From Symsagittifera roscoffensis (lineage: Eukaryota > Xenacoelomorpha > Acoela > Convolutidae), in NCBI RefSeq assembly GCF_963678635.1, contig NC_087063.1, forward strand, positions 41,304,759 to 41,368,758: a DNA stretch of 64,000 nt. The letters are read 5' to 3'. Below the pieces are notes generated by a model. It was not told the origin of the DNA, ran no database searches, and was given only the letters and a program-made list of their open reading frames with translations. Shown here piece after piece: positions 12,938 to 25,650 of this stretch (position 1 is its first letter; each line of letters starts with the position of its first letter). A program made the position numbers and the translations under genes.

Positions 12938-14770
12938 CATTTTTAAAGAACTTTTTAGATATCATTGAAAAAGTATTATTGTCCTGAGCTTAAATTTGAA
13001 AAGTTATTTCACCTGTGATTATTTTTCGAAAAGTTATGAGGGTTTAAAGATGGCAATTTTGGCCAATTTGGGACAATTACCGCGCGATATTTTTCGCGCT
13101 ATTAACGCGTAAGCGAGATTTAATCCGTTTTAGAACTCGTTCTAAATTGATTCAAGGAATCCTTTGCGTCATAATTGATTTGTTTATAGGAGCAAAATTT
13201 ATCACTTTGTACTTAACATGGCGTGTGGGGGGATGTTTTCACAAAAAAAATCTCAATTTTTTTTAAAATATTTTATATTATTACATTTAATTTTTCACGT
13301 TCTTGCTGCTCCATAGACCTTAAAAGGCAGTCGGAACATTCAGGTCTTGGCCCTGATACGGACAGTCTTGTTGTTCTGTCTTTCGATTCGAAAGTAACTG
13401 AATATTTGTGCTCAGGATGGGTTTTTTTTCTTCAGACAAAATTCGGTCTTTTAACTAGCCATTTTTGACAGAAGTTCTTATATCATTCGAAATGTATTGT
13501 TGTCCTGAGCTCAAATTTGAAAAGATATTTCATCTGTGATCATTTTTCGTAAATTTATCGGGGTTGAAAGATTGCCATATTGGCCAATTTGGGACAATTA
13601 ACGCGCGATATATTTAAGCGGAGAATTAATCCGTCTTAGAAATCGTTCCAAATTGGTTGAAAGAAGCTTATTTGCCATAATTGATTTGTTACAAGGAGCG
13701 AAATCTATATTTTTGTACTTTATATGGCGTGTGGGGTGATGATTTTAGACGAAAAAAATTCATTTTGTTTTTATTACATTTAACTTTTCAATGTTATTAC
13801 TGCTTCATAAACCTTAAAAGGCAGTCGGAACTTTCAGGGCTTCGCCCTGATACGAGCAACCTTGTTTTTCCGACTTTCGTAACTAAAGTAACGGAATATT
13901 TGTGCTCGGGTGTGTTTTTTTGCTTTTAACAAGCCATCTTTGACGGAATTTTTTTTATATCAATCAAAAACTCTTGTTGTCTTGAGTTTAAATTTAAAAA
14001 AATATATTTCACCTGTGTTCATTTTATGTAAACCTATGGGGGTTTAAAGATTTTATTTTGGCCGATTTGTGACAATTAACGCGCGATTTATTTCGCGCTA
14101 TTAACGCGTAAGCGAGATTTAATCCGTTTTAGAACTCGTTCCAAATTGATTCAAAGAAACTTATTTGCCATAATTGATTTGAAAGGCTGTCGGAACATTC
14201 AGGGCTTGGTCCTGATACGGGCCGTCTTGTTGTTCTGTCTTTCGATTTGAAAGTAACTGAATATTTCTGCTCGGTATGGGTTTTTTTTATCTTCAGACTA
14301 ATTTCGATTTTTTAACTAGCCATTTTTGACAGAATTTTTTATATAATTCGAAATGTATTGTTGTCTTGAGCTCAAATTTGAAAAAATATTTCACCTGTGA
14401 TCATTTTTCGTGAAGTTATGGGGGTTTGAAGATTGCCATTTCGGCCAATTTGGGACAATTACGCGCGATATATTTTGCGCTTTTAACGCGTAAGCGGAGA
14501 GTTAATCCGTTTTAGAAATCGTTCCAAATTGGTTGAAAGAAGCTTGTTTGCCATAATTGATTTATTACAAGGAGTGGAATCTATCCTTTTGTATTTTATA
14601 TAGCGTGTGGGGGGATGATTTTTATTTTAAAAAAAACTTTCAAATTTTAGAAGAAAAAAAATTCATTTTGTTTTTATTACATTTAACTTTTTAATGTTAT
14701 TACTGCTTTATAAACTTTAAAAGGCAGTCGGAACATTCAGGGATTCGCCCTTATACGAGTAGTCCTGTTT
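12851..14770 (+). mobile_element. Head-to-tail array of four family A elements (second duplication copy)
   Basis: This is the same array as 1707-3627 with a handful of point differences, for example at 13142, 13531 and 14577. It has no independent coding content. Confidence 0.82.
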
Positions 14771-17700
14771 AGCATTTAAAAACCTTAAAACAAGTTGCCA
14801 AAACGAAAACATTGCTGATAATGTAAGTTTATTTAGACTGATTGATTATGAATTATCTTCTACATTAAATGTTATCAGCAAACAATTGCTCGTTTTAGTG
14901 TTCTGATAGTTTCCACGGACATTTTTTTCAAGTGTTTTTGGGCCCAAAAAAACATGTCTATGGGTGCAACTTCCATTTTCAAAGGTAATCTTTTCATCTT
15001 CACCTAATAACACATTGTTGGGATCTACTTAACAATCTCTACCCCTTTCAAGAAGGGGGAGGGGGATTGTTAAGCAGATCAAAAGGACCGATTTTTCTAC
15101 CAATCAGAAAGCAGCAAAATTAGAATTCTCAATTCAAAGTGCTGGCGCTAATTTACTGCTGTACTTATAGGTGTGGAGATTCTTGAGTAGATACCATAAG
15201 GGGGTGATTGTTAAGTAGGTGCCTTTCTTGAACATTTTTTTGAATCATTAATAAAATCCTTAGTTTTTTAATGCTCAGTTGAAGATTCACGCCCCTTTGA
15301 GACGATGCTATTCCGTTGTTTAAAAAAGACTTTGACATCAATAAAAATTCTAATTAAAGTTATATTTAAGCACGCGGCAAAACAAAGCGATTGATATTCT
15401 TAACCTGTGGGCCCTGTGGGATTTGAATGAACGAAAATAACGATAAACAGATAAAGAATAAACGATAGACAAAGAAATCAGAAAGAGGTCAATACTTTTT
15501 TATGACTATCAAAAGAAAGCCTAAAAATGGTTCTACTTTGATCGATCAGCTCGATTTTCATCTGATCCTGTTATTTCAGTATTTCATAGCAATCAAGGCA
15601 TGAATTGAAAATTTCATCTGTAAATTTATCTTCTCGAAACTAATTTACACACACTCGGCTTTTTCAAACAAAAGTTTTTTTGAAATATGTGATATAACTT
15701 CATTGGTAAACATCGCTCCGGCTGCAGTGAAAGAAATATTAAAACTTACTAGCATAAGTTTGATTTGAAAATGTTCCAACTAAGTAATCTAAGGATTTAA
15801 CAGTTCTGGTCTGCATGCGAAAGCAGATACGAAGAAGAACGAAGGAAGAGTAATGTCAGATTGGCCCAATTTGGGCGTAATTCGAGCTATATTCAAAAAC
15901 CTTGAGCTCTTATCCAGTGTCCACGAAAATCTGTTTTATCTCGTAAGTTTTTATCTTATAGTCTCTCAATAGTCTTTTTATCTTATAGTCTAGTATTTTA
16001 TCTTAAGTCTCTCAAGCACAGAATCCTTGACACTTCCTTTAACAATTTATGATTTTTAAAGCCAAATTGCTTAAATAATGGTCGCGAACGAAATAAGAAT
16101 GCTGGCGATTGTTTGTTTTCTTCTATCCAACTTTGGCGTTTTAAATATCAAATTTTGGAGGATTAATGAATATCACGGGAGAGATCGATGATCTGCGTTC
16201 ATAACTATACAATTATTTCTTCTGCAGCCATTTTTTTTTAAATCATGAGGGTTTAAAGTTACCAGTTGATTGAAATTGGTAATAACCGAGTCGAGATTTT
16301 TCTCTTATTTTGAAGCAGTATTTGAGCGGTTTGAGCGGTTTTTTAGATAAATGCGCTCAAAATCAGCAGTTTGAGGGTTTTTGAGCGGTTTATTTATAGC
16401 AAGATTTGTCCAAAATGTATGGTTTTTTTCAAATTTTTCTTAACCAAAAACTATTGGAAACTAGTTAAGGGGCTGTCGGGGCTATCATGGTTTACTCAGG
16501 CTTTTTTTGGCAAAAACAATTTTGGCCTAGCATATTTTTATTCAAAAGCCTATTGAAAACAAAGCGTTGGTCAAACACTACTACCAATCGCAAACAAATA
16601 TATATTTTTTTTACATCCTGAGTTTTAAAAAAGTGTTTCTCCTCCAATCTTTTTGTGTTATCTTGTAGAGTTTTGAGGAATAACGAAGTTACTACTTGCA
16701 GTTTCGGAAACTACGCATTATGTAGCCCACTATAAACAGTGCTCATTTATTTCAACGGGACACAGCGATCAACATTGGAAAAATCAATCGCGTTTCTTTC
16801 AAATTGGTTATAGAGTTGTCATAAAAGTGAAGAAAATAATATTGGTTAAAATTTCACCAGAAATAAAGTTACCATTTATTTCCAAATTCTCAGCTAAAAA
16901 ATTACCCCAAAATAGGGTCATTTTGGTTTTTTAATCACTACAAATTACGCTTAAGCTAAGTTGTATTTCATTGATGGAAAAATTATATCAAAAGAAACCT
17001 TTTACACAACCAAACACAGTTCTAGAGAGAGTAAAATTTCTCAAAAACTGTATGAGAAAATTTATTTTTATTGATAGCCAAAAAAGGTCATTTTTACTAA
17101 AAATAAATAAAAAAAATATGCTTAAAAACAAAATTCGAACGTTTTATGCAAACTTTTTCCAAAAACTTTGTTCGACTGTGTAAGAGGATTCTTATGGTAT
17201 AACTTCTTTATCAATTAATACTGTAATTTAGGTGTAATTCTTGATTAATAAAAAAAGCCAAAAAGACCATTTTTGGGGTAAAAATTTGCTTGATAAATAA
17301 AAAAAATTTGCCCCTAAGAATTCCTAAGCAAATTTTGTTCTTGCTTTTTTCTAATCTTACCCAATTTGAGAAAAAATGTGTTTGAAAGTTCAAAAGTTTT
17401 GTTCGTTTTGTCCGTACAATTTTAATCAGCACTGTGTCAAAGCGCGAATTATCTGATCACAGTGAGCTGATTGGTGCTCAAAAATACTCGAATTTGCTGG
17501 TGCGCAGTAGCAGATTTAGGGCGGTGGACCCCCGTACTTCTCAAGGATTCAATCCCCTAGCCACCCAAAAGTATTATCTAACGACATCTGCGTTTGATCG
17601 ACCAACCAACATTTTTTAAAAGTGCCATTTAGCGCCATGATACTATTATAGTGTGAGGGGAGTGCGCATAGAAAAAAAACTTGATTTTTTGGTCAAGACC

Positions 17701-18799
17701 TGAAAAAAGGTTGTCTGTCCTAAAACATCATTTTTGTTGTTTTTTTCTCCGAAAATTTATATGCCGCAAAAAATATGTCAAAGTAGAGTCATTATAGTGA
17801 TTGATAGATAGCAGAGAATCCAATTTTAGATCCGCGCCAGTGAGTGCGGATAAATCAAAAAACAATTTCAGAATGTTTTCTTTTTCAATTTTTGTCAATT
17901 TTCTACAAGAAAAAATCTCGAGACCAACTTAAAGACTGTCAGAGCAGAAAACTTAGAATTTTACCCTTGTTCGAACAATGTTATTTTTGTAAGTTTTATA
18001 CGTTCTATTTTCAATGAAACGGATTACGATTCGCATAATATTTTTTTTATATTTTAGTAGGCTGCTTTAAAACATTGTTACTGTTAAATTATTTTTTTTT
18101 TGCACTGTGAGCAGTTTTAAGAAGATTCGTTAAAAAACATTAGTTGGTCTGATTTTTTTGGATCGATTCAGCTTTGCCTTTTTTTTCAAGTAACTCCAAT
18201 TTGACAGTCTGGCTTAACTCGAAGTATAGACTATCAAAGCTGTCCTTTAGCCCGCAATTTGACTTCGCTTATTTTGCCATGCCTGAAGCTTGATTGGCAA
18301 AATTCCTTTATTGAGGTGGTATTATCGAACCCAATATTTTCGAAGTAAAATTGATTGATGCCGTTCTAACTGTCTTTGGTTTATTCAATCCTCATCAATC
18401 TTTTCCGATCATATGGTGAAATTCGCATTTCAACATCAAAACCTCAATCCTATCTTATCCTTTCTAATTCTCACCAAAAACAACTTATTAATTGCACCAT
18501 ATTAATTGCTTCTGGGAAATTTAGTGATATTTATAACGAAAAAAAAAAAACAAAAAATGAAAAAGTACTATTATAGAAGTTAATAAAACATAATTCAAAA
18601 ATAAGTATTTCCTTTGGGTAATATTAAACCTCCCATCCTAATAACTTTGCTCCTTATTCGGGCAATTATTAATCCACGGAGCTCAAAGAAATCTAGACAA
18701 ACAGACTTTCACTTCTTCCTGTGACACACAGCCTATTAGTTGTTTTTTATTTCAGCTATTTCAATTTCGCTACGAAGTCACCAGCCGTATTCAGCCAAA

Positions 18800-18854
18800 A
18801 TGAACACTTCTGGCAGGAGATTGTTTTCTATGTTGGTGATCGTAGCTCTGACAG
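18800..18854 (+). CDS. LDLa-like secreted protein gene, exon 1 (signal peptide)
   Basis: Starts at ATG 18800 and encodes 18 residues, Met-Asn-Thr-Ser-Gly-Arg-Arg followed by a hydrophobic core (LFSMLVIVALT). It ends one base into a codon at ACAG|GTAAGA. This phase-1 end joins exactly to exon 2 at 22945 (split codon GTT). Basic residues then a hydrophobic run are typical of a secretory signal. The leader 18756-18799 follows a clear acceptor (tgttttttatttcag), implying an upstream untranslated exon or trans-splicing. Intron 1 is about 4.1 kb and holds family A and B elements. Alternative: the frame is open through the donor to 19138, so a retained-intron form is possible. Confidence 0.6.
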
Positions 18855-20855
18855 GTAAGACTTCTTCTCTTATTAAGTTTCATTACAGCACACTATCAAA
18901 ATTAATACATCTTGATGAGTCTGGTTTCTGCGATTCGCTGAGAGGATCTATCGAAGGCCATCCAGCCTGTTTGAGGATAGACCATTTATCGTATCTCCCA
19001 ACACTCCAGAATACCTTATTTTGTCAAGAGACTCTCTTTGATTTTGAGTTGCTTGCGCCCATTTCTGGACTTACTTCCTCCCCCCTCCTGCAAATTTTTA
19101 CAAGTAAATTTGTTGATCACATTGTCCGATTCTTATGAACATTGACATGCAGACTAACCATGCCATGAAAAACATAATTGGTATTCATAACCGACCTCGC
19201 AAAACCACTCGTTACACCAAAAAATTGAAGCTCGTGTGAGGTGGTGGGATTCCTAAGCTCATTTCTGTTCGGATGGTCAAAAAATGAACGGCTTTTTTGT
19301 TCTCGGGGTGGTTATTGTTCCGACTTATTCATGCTCGGTGGGTTTTTTTTTGTTCAGTCAATTTTCTCTGATCGAAATAATAATTTTCGACAAAAAAATA
19401 AAACGCATTGAAGATATCGACTTCCTGAGTCCAACTGCAAAAAGATATTTTACCTCCAATCATTTTTTGTAATGTTCTGGAGGCTTGAAAAATGCTAAAC
19501 TGGCTATGTTCTGTACTGATTGCGCGCTTTGAAGAATTTATACATATTGTTGAGAGCGTAACGCGAATTCTTTATGCATGGCGAATTATCTCGCACAACA
19601 AAATTGTTCCAAACTGAATTGAGGCTTGCTAATTGATTCGTATTAATTTCGAACGACTCAAAATTTTACACTTTGAGTTTGTCCAAAATTTACAGGTTTT
19701 GAATATATTCGATATGAATTAATGGACAGTCGGATCATTCAGGGCTTTGCCCTGATATACGAGCAGTCTTGTTTTCTCTTTGGCTCTTCTTCTTTTTTCC
19801 CCACATGCGTTTTTTTCTAATAAAAATTCTGTTTTATCCACAATGTCTGATTGTTACAAAAATTGGCATGCAGACTAAGTAAGTCACCACGACAAACATA
19901 CTTGTTCCTCATATTAAACCGTGTAAAACCTCTCGTTACACCATAAAACTGATGCTTATTTGAGGTGGGGAGGCCCAATTTTCGAAGGTTCAACTAGCAA
20001 TTTTTGACGGAATAATTAACAGTATTATGATTATAATTTTTCGCAAAACTCTAATCGTTTCAACTGCGTACTATTTTGATTGGTACAATTCAAACTGGGA
20101 TAATGAACTCAATCCATGGCAATATAATTGGTCTATAAGTCAAGCAAAAGGCAAATTAATTCATCTATACATGTATTAAAAAAGAAATTTGTATGAAAGT
20201 CTGTGTGTTTGTCTGCGACTGAACTCCACCTAGGTTAAAAATCGCGCGACCATGAAATCTTACATGTATGAGTGCTATAGGCTGATTAATTTTTTTAAGT
20301 TTTCCCCAAGATCCTATGAAAAAAAGGCAAAGAGGGGCAGAAAAGGGACGGAGTAGTTACGTGACTGCAAGGGTTGTTTTGCAATTCGATTCCACTAGAT
20401 GTTAAGAATTGATACGTGCATATTTTTGAAAGCCCCTATAACCAATTGTACTAAGAAATTTTAATATGGCCTTTTTTTCAAAATTCCACCACCTCGTCAA
20501 ACTACGAAACCAATTTGTTCAATCAAAAATTGTTCACATGGTTTTTTGCATGTACGATATGTTAGAAATACTTATTCATTTGTTCACGCTGATCTGCTGC
20601 GTTGTAAGGCATCCTATAACAGGAAAAGTCCTTTAAAATTAATCACCCATATTCAATTTCAGAAAAAATTAAGGAGGGACTGGACAAGAGCCCTTAAAAC
20701 CAATAAATTGAGATAAAAAATGAACTTCAAATTATTAGCACTCTTTTTAAGCCCGCTATCATTATTGACTGTCTGTGCTCATCCTACTCCAATTTTTTTT
20801 CTTCCTACAACTCGCTCAATTTTCTTCAGTTTGGCGACTTAACACGTTGAAAAGA

Positions 20856-21268
20856 AAACAAGACTGCTCGCATCAGGGTGAAGCCCTGAACGTTCCGACT
20901 GCCTTTTAAGGTCTATGGAGCAGTAATAACATGAAAAATTTAAATGTAATATAAAAATTTAAAACCGTTTGAAAAATGAGATTTTTTGTGAAAACATCAT
21001 CCCACACGACGTAATAATAAGTAAAAAATGATAGATTTTGCTAGTATTAACAAATCAATAAATCAATTGTGGCATATAATTTTTTTTGGCCGTGAACCAA
21101 TTTGAAACGATTTCTAAGACGGATTAAATCTCGCTTACGCACGCGTTAATAGCGCATAAAATATATCGCGCGTTAACTGTCTCAAATCGGCCAAAATGAC
21201 AGTCTTTAGACGCCCATATCTTTACGAAAATTGATCACAGGTGAAATAATTTTTCAAATTTATGTTAA
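20856..21268 (-). mobile_element. Family A element, truncated, at right edge of duplication
   Basis: The partner of 9713-10105. Homology between duplication copies ends at 21248, and a short further stretch (ttttcaaattta) still matches family A. Confidence 0.7.
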
Positions 21269-21269
21269 A

Positions 21270-22430
21270 AAACAAAAACGGTCCACCACAATATAGTCAA
21301 TTTTTTCAGATCTCGGGCCAGTTCAAAAAAGTTTACTAGAATTGTGATGCTAGGAGGTGCAATTTGATGTACAATTTTAGGTTCGCGGCCACAAACTTTT
21401 AAGTAGCCAGTGTCAATCAAAACTGATCAAGCAAGTTGCTTCTATTAATACGTTAGCAGAAGCGAAATTGAAAACTTTTCATTATGCATAGCGTGAGAGA
21501 GGAAAAAAAATTGAAAAAAAACTACACTAATCTCTTTTTTACCAAAATTTTTCAAAGAGCATTTGATCTCGATGTGTTTTTTTAATCATAAACTTTTCGA
21601 TCTCAATCGAACTGTTTTGTATTTTACTCTGATCCAAGTTGTCTAGGTTTTTCTTGAAAAATAGTTTCAAAAATAACTATAACTTATACTTTGAGTCACT
21701 AAAATATTTTGCGGCTCAATTTTTTCAAATTGAAAATGAGGTTTTCTGACGGTAAAAAGGTTTAATTGTAGATTATTCAATTTTACAGGTTGATTTGAAA
21801 GTTCGGGGTTTCACATTAATAGAGCAGTTTTGCTTTTTCAACAGAATAAGAATAGTTTCAACTGTGTTTTCGAAAAAAAAAATCATTTTAATTTTTTTTT
21901 TTTAAATGTTTGACATTTTGAAATCACGATAAAAAAGTAATTTTCCTGCAATTCGTTTTCATAAAATTAGATATGTAGGATATAGCCAATCTGTCCAATT
22001 CAATTGATGAGCGGTATATTTAATGCTTTTAAAATTCAGCGGCGACTCAATCCGAATAAAAAATTGTTCTAAGATGGCTGGGGGCAAGTTATCCGATATG
22101 ATTTTTTAAACACTGTTAAACTCTAATCACATCATTTTTTTTTCTTTTTTTTTTCAATTGTTAAACTTTTCAAATTGATATGCAAAACGCATCTAATCTT
22201 ATCTCTTAATAGTGACATTTTTGCAAAAAGTTGCAAAATTAAGGAACAAAAAAACGCATAAAATAATTAGAAAAACTCGCTTAATTTTGGTTTGCCCCTA
22301 TTATATTCAGCATTTACTAGTAATATACAATCCAATTTCAAAATTCAAAAAAATATATGTCAACGAAACGGTTTTAAGATCATGGAACATATTTAAAATT
22401 GCTAGTTGAACACTTTTTTCATTGGAGGAG
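21270..22430. other. Non-coding intron sequence with one ancient A-like element
   Basis: This is part of intron 1 of the LDLa-like gene. 21960-22090 aligns loosely with the family A core (ccaatctgtccaattcaattg, gcggcgactcaatccg, aaaattgttctaag), so it is probably an old copy. No exon is seen; the 65-residue frame at 22212 has no recognisable features. Confidence 0.4.
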
Positions 22431-22437
22431 GGGTTAG

Positions 22438-22735
22438 TGCAGGGGCGGATCTAGAATTTTCTCGAGGGCCAAATTTTCTGCGCCGCAGCCAAAATTTTGA
22501 AAAAACAGTCCAAAAAAGGCGTTTTTAGGCACTTTTCGAAAAATTTTGACCAAAAAATTGCGTTTTTTCGGCGCGCGCTCCCCCCTCAAAATTAGAATTT
22601 ATTGGCGCCAAAGGTGCCGCCTATAGAAAAATTTTAGGATCGGTCGGCCAAAAATGGATATCCTAAAAAGTACCAAAGGGGGGACTTTGAAAGGGGCGGA
22701 CTTAAAAAGTACCAAAGGGGGACTTTGAATTAGCA
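22438..22735. mobile_element. ggggcggatctaga-type repeat with small internal duplication
   Basis: Begins gcaggggcggatctagaatt and contains ggcgccaaaggtgccgcc, a near palindrome also present around 27165-27180. Near the right end the words taaaaagtaccaaaggggg and actttgaa occur twice in tandem (22663-22692 and 22702-22730). It is GC-richer than its surroundings and likely a DNA-transposon relic. Confidence 0.5.
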
Positions 22736-22944
22736 AGCAATATTCAGGCAGCCATGTAATTAGACAGGTTTGTAATTTTCTAATCAGGCAAAAATTTTAT
22801 GCTAATATCTGCGCTTTTTTCAAAAAAAGAGCCTATTAATTTTGTTTTACATAACTTTATCTAAACGATCATTTGAATTTGAAACGTTTCGCAATTTAAA
22901 AATCTCTGTTAACCAGTTTTGATTTTTCGTTTTACTGTCTGCAG

Positions 22945-23070
22945 TTGTGGTTGAGGGCAGGGTGAGTGTGACGTGTGGCTTCAGCTCTCTCGAGATGGTG
23001 CCCCAGTTTGTATTCTGTGACGGCCAATGTGACTGCTCAAACTGTTTCGACGAAGCAATATGCAACATAG
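22945..23070 (+). CDS. LDLa-like secreted protein gene, exon 2 (divergent LDL-receptor class A domain)
   Basis: This 126-bp exon lies between ttttactgtctgcag and ACATAG|GTGAAT. Both phases are 1. Joined to exon 1 it reads on as VVVEGRVSVTCGF and then gives VPQFVFCDGQCDCSNC FDEAIC. VP, CDG, DC and the acidic FDE before the last Cys are the hallmarks of the calcium-binding half of LDLa modules. In the predicted 98-residue protein the cysteines fall at 29, 43, 47, 49, 52 and 58. The canonical second and third cysteines are missing and 47 and 52 are extra, so the module is divergent. Codon use has G or C in most third positions, unlike the AT-rich surroundings. The minus-strand 73-residue frame over the same bases is a shadow. 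Confidence 0.72.
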
Positions 23071-23639
23071 GTGAATAGTTTATTTGTTAAAGACATGTGA
23101 ACAAATTAACAACAACTTTGTATAGTCAAGTTTTCATTACCTGGGTTACCATTTTTCATGGATTACTTGCTTGGATTACCATTTTAATTGATGATTGACC
23201 CCTAACTTTGTTGGCGCCAGCTAAGAAATGAACCTGAAAATTTAACAAACCCATCTAATATTTTGATGATTAATTCCCTCCAAGATCAAAGATGCAGACT
23301 AACTTCCTTGACTTTTAACAATCTAGTCTGTTTCCCTATGTGACCTGTTGAAGAACACAGGAAGAGCACAGTATTTGTTTCATATCCTTGTGATTCAATT
23401 AGAGTTTTATTTTAAACTCAATAATTCTCTTGGCCAAAAACTAAGTGTACTTAGCTCGCCATTTTAACCCTCAAGTGATGCTTATTGTTGCGCGCTTCAG
23501 GTAATTATGTCAGAAAAAGCAAAAGACTCCTTTTAGTTTGATGCAGAGAGAATTTTCCCGGAAAATAAGAATACAAGTGCCTCAAAATCAAAACATTAAC
23601 ACTCCAATTTTTTCATCCCAAGTAACTTAATTTACTAAA

Positions 23640-23834
23640 TTGAAAACAAAAAGACTTAGCGAACGGCTCAAAACTTTGAACCTTATCCTCGACCTGGAGC
23701 AACCAATGATTTTAAAAACCAGCATTAATCTGAAGAATATGAAGAAATCTCGAGAACTTCAAAACAAAAATTCTGTTCAATTGACCTCAGAAAAGCAAGA
23801 AATTCGATTAAATATTATTGCATCAAATGCTTAA
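23640..23834 (+). CDS. Unrecognised short open frame in intron 2
   Basis: 64 codons, Lys/Leu/Asn-rich, with no ATG at the start (first codon TTG) and one internal ATG at residue 23. The middle could form a helix (LSERLKTLNLILDLEQ). It has no domain I recognise and no clear splice borders. It lies between LDLa exon 2 and the terminal exon, and may be chance. Confidence 0.15.
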   Translation: MKTKRLSERLKTLNLILDLEQPMILKTSINLKNMKKSRELQNKNSVQLTSEKQEIRLNIIASNA

Positions 23835-23973
23835 ACCACGAAACCCCAACATATCAACCGATAACGACAGAGCTTCAACTTGAACGAGTGTCTTCAGTGG
23901 TGTTTCGTTTTGCGAAAAGGCAAAAGTCAGAAACAAAATTTTGCCTGCTCAATTGACATACACAGTGCATACT

Positions 23974-24470
23974 AAAACAGCACTGCTCGTATCAGGGCGA
24001 GGCCCTGAATGTTCACATGCCTTTTAAGGTCTATGGAGCAGTAAAAACATGAATAACTAAAAGTAAAAAGATAAAATGATTTTTTAAAACATTTTTTTTT
24101 CGCTCCTTGGAAGAAATCATTCATGGCAAATAAGCTTCCTCAAACCAATTTGGAACGACGACTTCTAAGATGCATTAAAACTCCGCTTACGCGTTAATGC
24201 CACAAAAATGTCGCCCGCTAATTGCCCCAAATTGGTCAAATTGGCAATCTTTAAACCCATTCGAAAAATGCTTTAATGCTTTTTTTAACTTTACGAAAAA
24301 TGATCACAGGTGAAATATCTTTTCAAAATTAAATCACAGGACAACAAATCTTTTGAATGATATAAAAAATTTCCGTCAAAAATTGCTAGTTAAAAAGTCC
24401 AAACTTGTCTGAAAAAAAAAACACCCCGAGAACAATATTCCGATATTTTCGTTAGAATTTTCGGAACAAT
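23974..24470 (-). mobile_element. Family A element, full length
   Basis: In reverse: hairpin cagggcgaggccctg, ttttaaggtctatggagcagta, the core ttacgcgttaatgcc, aaatgatcacaggtgaaatat, then the 5' end with ttccgatattttcg. It is about 15-20% different from the 29900 copy by eye, so an older insertion. Confidence 0.75.
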
Positions 24471-24927
24471 AGTTCATTTGTAAAAAGAAATTTTGCAGAA
24501 TGAACGTCAAAACACCATCGCTTATTACAGTAACTCCACTTTTGTAGAAGAAACAAAAGTTTAACAGAAAAGATCAGAAGTTAGAAAAAATCGCAAGCTG
24601 AAGAACAGCTAATGATAATTGAAAAAGTTCGGAATTGTCAACAACCCGGAACTCACGCTTAAGTTTTGCTTGCGAACAATTGGTTAGAAGCTGCAAATAA
24701 GCAGTGATGACAATCTTAGGATCTCAATCAATTACAAGTAAAATTTTGAACACATAGGTTTAGCAGACCAAATACTAAATGCAAAACCACTTAATTCGGT
24801 CAAAGTGTCCTACAATTTGATACCAGACAGTTTAACACCCTACATTTAATTACCTAGTCATTTCACTACTGAAAATCTTTAAAACACAACAATTCAAGTC
24901 CTATTTTATAACTTAACACGAAAATCA

Positions 24928-25173
24928 ATGCTGTATGAGCTCCTTATTGTAAATCCTGTCACACCAAAGTCAATCCTCCAAAAAATGCACGCGTCACAAG
25001 GAAGAACTTATTTTATCTCAAATTCACATGCTGAAAAGAAGCTTCCCAAGTTACTTAAGAATCTTATCGACAAGATCGTAATTTATTTTCTATTAGATTT
25101 TTCAATCAACGATTATGATTTAACCATTATGACAAAAAACCTGCTTAAGCTAATTCATAACAATTTGACGTAA
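24928..25173 (+). CDS. Unrecognised 81-codon open frame
   Basis: ATG-initiated, with a moderately balanced residue mix and a Leu/Ile-rich C-terminal half. I see no motif, no signal peptide and no neighbour that gives it a role. It lies in intron 2 of the LDLa-like gene, 480 bp before a BEL/Pao fragment, and could be part of that decayed element or chance. Confidence 0.2.
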   Translation: MLYELLIVNPVTPKSILQKMHASQGRTYFISNSHAEKKLPKLLKNLIDKIVIYFLLDFSINDYDLTIMTKNLLKLIHNNLT

Positions 25174-25650
25174 TGTTTTCGACAAAATATACTTTTGACA
25201 GTCTTTTCATGCTCTACTCAAGCGTTAAGCAAACGCAAACACCAAACACTATTCGTGTTTAAAATTCTGTTCAGTTTTTTTTTTTTGAAAACTACTTAAA
25301 CGTTTGTTCAGTTTTTTTTTTTGAAAAGACGTTTCCTTGCAGACTCGCAGAAAACGCAAGAACTTGACTTGAGCACTAGTAATTCAATCATAGGACAATT
25401 GCCCTTATTTTCGGGATGCTAGGTTAAGACTAGGGGCTGTCAAATCCTTTAGTTTTGCGTTTTTGTGCCAAAAATTCAAAAACAACTGAACAGCAATCGT
25501 GTCGTAAGTTTCAGTTCGAGAATGATTCTACAATTGAATGGTTTTTAGCTTTTTGGCATTGGCTAAACCTTTTTTATTTTATGCGCGGACTTGAATGGTC
25601 AAAGGTGGTTTAGTGAATAACAGAAGCAGTGAAAAACGCGTTTAAAATAG

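Larger units (their letters stand above)
10106..21248. repeat. 11.14-kb tandem segmental duplication, second copy
   Basis: This is the complete second unit. Its first 1,048 bp (10106-11153) correspond to sequence lying left of the window in the first unit. After 21248 the sequence changes to unrelated DNA, while the first copy at 10106 runs straight into the start of this unit. That is the expected A-B-B-C arrangement of a simple tandem duplication. Confidence 0.88.
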
